Below, one piece after another: positions 4,458 through 5,865 of a DNA stretch of 5,865 nucleotides. A program made the position numbers and the translations under genes. The notes beneath the pieces are model-generated. The model worked only from the letters and a program-made list of their open reading frames with translations, did no database searches and was not told where the DNA came from. Origin of the DNA: Chloroflexota bacterium (GTDB lineage Bacteria; Chloroflexota; Limnocylindria; Limnocylindrales; CSP1-4); contig JAOUEG010000129.1 in the NCBI GenBank assembly GCA_029858845.1, positions 1 to 5,865 of the forward strand, written 5' to 3'. Each line of letters starts with the position of its first letter. Positions within the stretch are counted from its first letter, which is position 1.

Positions 4458-5786
4458 CTAGGCGGAGGTCGCGCTGGCGTCGGCGAGCAGAGCTTCCTGC
4501 CAACGTTCGGCGATCGCCTCGAGCTCCCCGGCCAGGGCCGGCGCGATCCGTCCCGTGATCCGCACGTCGCGCTCGCGGTAGTCGATGTCCACGGTCCCGC
4601 GCTCGCGGACGCGAGCGAGCAGCTCACCGGCCGTGTACGGCAGGATGACGTCGACGTCCGTCCAGAGCGACGCCAGGACCGCGGCGATCTCGGCGCGGAG
4701 GGTGTTCAACCCGAATCCGGTCAGGGCGGAAACGAGGACCGCGCCGCCGATCGCCGGGGCCGGGGCGCTGCCGTCCAGCGCGGCGCGCTCCACGAGGTCG
4801 GCCTTGTTGAGCGCCACCACCCGAGGCTTGTCACCGGCGCCAAGCTCATCGAGCACCGCCTGGACGGTCGCCCGGTGTTCGTCGTGGTGCGGGTCGGCGG
4901 CGTCGACGACTTCGATCAGCACGTCGGCCCGGTTGACCTCCTCGAGCGTGGCCCTGAAGGCGTCAACGAGCTGGTGTGGCAGCTTGTGGATGAAGCCGAC
5001 CGTGTCCGTGACGATGGCCGTCTGTCCGTCGCCGAGTCGCACCTGACGACTGGTCGGATCGAGCGTCGCGAACAGCATGTCCTCCGCGCGCGCGACTTCG
5101 CTCCCGACGAGCGCATTGAGCAGCGTCGACTTGCCGGCGTTGGTGTAGCCGACGATGCCCACGGTGGGCCACAGCCGGCGGTCCCGACCCCGGGCCGCGG
5201 TCGCGCGTTGCTGGCGGACCTGCTCCACACGCTCCTTCATCTTCGAGATCCGGGTGCGGATGATGCGACGGTCGGTTTCCAGCTGGCTTTCGCCGGGGCC
5301 CCGCGTGCCGATCCCGCCACCGGTCCGCGACAGGTGCGTCCAGAGGCGCGTGAGACGGGGCAGCTGGTATTCGAGCTGGGCGAGTTCGACCTGCAATCGG
5401 CCCTCGTGGGTCTGCGCATGCAGCGCGAAGATGTCGAGGATCAGTCGGCTGCGATCGATGACCTTGACGTTCAGAAGCTCCTCGAGGGCCCGCTGCTGGG
5501 ATGGCGAGAGCTCGTCGTCCGCGATGAGCGTGTCGAAGCCGGTCTCGCGCTTGGCGGCGAGCAGCTCCTCGGCCTTGCCCTTGCCGACGTACCAGTTCGG
5601 GTCGACGTGCCGGCGGTTCTGCCACTCCGCCCCGACCACGTCGGCGCCGGCGGTCACGGCGAGATTGGCCAGCTCCGACAGCGACTCCTGCGCCGACCAG
5701 CCGTCCTCCGCGCCGGTGTCGACGGCGACAAGGAAGGCTTTCTCCGCGGGAGGTGCGAGATCGATGAGGTCGTACGTCTTGGGCAT
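4458..5786 (-). CDS. hflX: GTPase HflX
   Basis: HflX is a 50S-binding GTPase that splits stalled or hibernating 70S ribosomes, mainly under stress. The 442-residue length is normal. The N-terminal HflX domain covers about 1-195 and ends in a helical linker. The glycine-rich G-G-G-I-G-T-R-G-P-G-E is at 156-166. The G domain follows: G1 GYTNAGKST at 213-221 (K219), switch I F-A-T-L-D-P-T at 239-245, G3 DTVGFI at 261-266, G4 NKAD at 327-330 and G5 S-A-L at 353-355. A short C-terminal domain (from about 375) completes it. All nucleotide-binding residues look intact. The start is ATG 5786, inside the palindrome GGGCATGCCC, with no clear Shine-Dalgarno; a TATCCT hexamer 8 nt upstream suggests a leaderless transcript. 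The stop is TAG at 4460-4458. It heads a likely two-gene operon with the 160-residue protein. Confidence 0.97.
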   Translation of the reverse strand: MPKTYDLIDLAPPAEKAFLVAVDTGAEDGWSAQESLSELANLAVTAGADVVGAEWQNRRHVDPNWYVGKGKAEELLAAKRETGFDTLIADDELSPSQQRALEELLNVKVIDRSRLILDIFALHAQTHEGRLQVELAQLEYQLPRLTRLWTHLSRTGGGIGTRGPGESQLETDRRIIRTRISKMKERVEQVRQQRATAARGRDRRLWPTVGIVGYTNAGKSTLLNALVGSEVARAEDMLFATLDPTSRQVRLGDGQTAIVTDTVGFIHKLPHQLVDAFRATLEEVNRADVLIEVVDAADPHHDEHRATVQAVLDELGAGDKPRVVALNKADLVERAALDGSAPAPAIGGAVLVSALTGFGLNTLRAEIAAVLASLWTDVDVILPYTAGELLARVRERGTVDIDYRERDVRITGRIAPALAGELEAIAERWQEALLADASATSA

Positions 5787-5794
5787 GCCCGTTC

Positions 5795-5800
5795 AGGATA
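5795..5800 (-). promoter_or_regulatory. Possible -10 of a leaderless hflX transcript
   Basis: The minus strand reads TATCCT (4 of 6 to TATAAT) with 8 nt to the hflX ATG, so initiation would fall at or next to the start codon. No good -35 is seen at 16-18 bp. A CTGACG at 5826-5821 is too far, at 20 bp. This is a weak call, supported mainly by the absence of a Shine-Dalgarno. Confidence 0.35.
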
Positions 5801-5821
5801 GCGCGAACGTCGTACGGGGCC

Positions 5822-5838
5822 GTCAGTCGAGCACTGAC
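5822..5838. repeat. Inverted repeat upstream of hflX
   Basis: GTCAGT (5822-5827) and ACTGAC (5833-5838) form a perfect 6-bp inverted repeat around CGAGC. It lies 36-52 bp upstream of the hflX start. It may be an operator, a terminator remnant or chance. Confidence 0.4.
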
Positions 5839-5864
5839 CGCGCGGACCCCATCGCCGAGGGCAA
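5823..5864 (-). CDS. Possible 3' tail of an upstream gene
   Basis: One minus-strand frame entering from the window edge reads ...SAMGSARSVLD and stops at TGA 5825-5823, 36 bp before the hflX ATG. The composition is plausible for a protein C-terminus, but 13 residues cannot identify or prove a gene. The stop lies inside the inverted repeat GTCAGT-CGAGC-ACTGAC (5822-5838), which could be a weak terminator or operator but lacks a U-tract. Confidence 0.25.
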   Translation of the reverse strand: MPSAMGSARSVLD

Positions 5865-5865
5865 T

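Noticed and set aside
3930..5801. 623-residue plus-strand open frame opposite hflX
   Set aside because: It is antisense to hflX, whose motifs are unambiguous. Its Arg/Asp/Gly-rich composition is the usual shadow in high-GC genomes.
5785..5865. Divergent plus-strand gene starting at the ATG in GGGCATGCCC
   Set aside because: The frame is open to the window edge (27 codons), but it has no Shine-Dalgarno and no recognisable sequence, and would overlap the hflX start codon.

Overview
This is a GC-rich window. Every gene I can support lies on the minus strand, so it reads from high to low coordinates. The style of the HflX protein, the GC content and the gene mix suggest a high-GC bacterium, most likely Chloroflexota (Limnocylindria/Ellin6529-like), with an actinobacterium as the alternative. 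This is an inference from protein style; no taxonomic marker is present.

Layout in minus-strand transcription order: (1) 5865-5787, hflX upstream region with a possible 3' tail of an unseen upstream gene. (2) 5786-4458, complete hflX, a ribosome-associated GTPase. (3) 4442-3960, a 160-residue protein of unknown function, 15 bp behind hflX and probably co-transcribed. (4) 3959-3340, about 620 bp without a convincing protein gene. (5) 3339-2515, a CPBP-family intramembrane metalloprotease. (6) 2401-1034, a 12-TM MFS transporter of SLC45/GPH-like type with a strong Shine-Dalgarno site. (7) 990-1, the N-terminal 330 residues of an ABCB-type ABC exporter running off the window edge.

The most unusual part is the gap at 3340-3959. 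It holds two diverged copies of a ~200-bp module, offset by 331-333 bp. Each copy, read on the minus strand, has: a YTGTCCACA box (DnaA-box-like); exactly 42 bp away a second TTATCCACG box inside a perfectly conserved 16-mer; a -10-like hexamer 29-30 bp further on; and then an 84-85-nt segment whose ends form a 12-bp helix. That helix is complete in both copies only when G-U pairs on the minus-strand RNA are allowed; the plus-strand RNA would have A-C clashes. Its first paired base falls about 7 nt downstream of the -10 hexamer, where transcription should start. I read this as a tandem pair of small structured RNA genes, or tandem leader elements, in front of the protease gene, each with its own promoter and a shared pair of upstream protein-binding sites. 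I do not recognise the RNA as a known family.

The protein genes are ordinary housekeeping or membrane functions: ribosome rescue (HflX), membrane proteolysis (CPBP) and transport (MFS, ABC). No mobile element, CRISPR array, tRNA or rRNA was seen.
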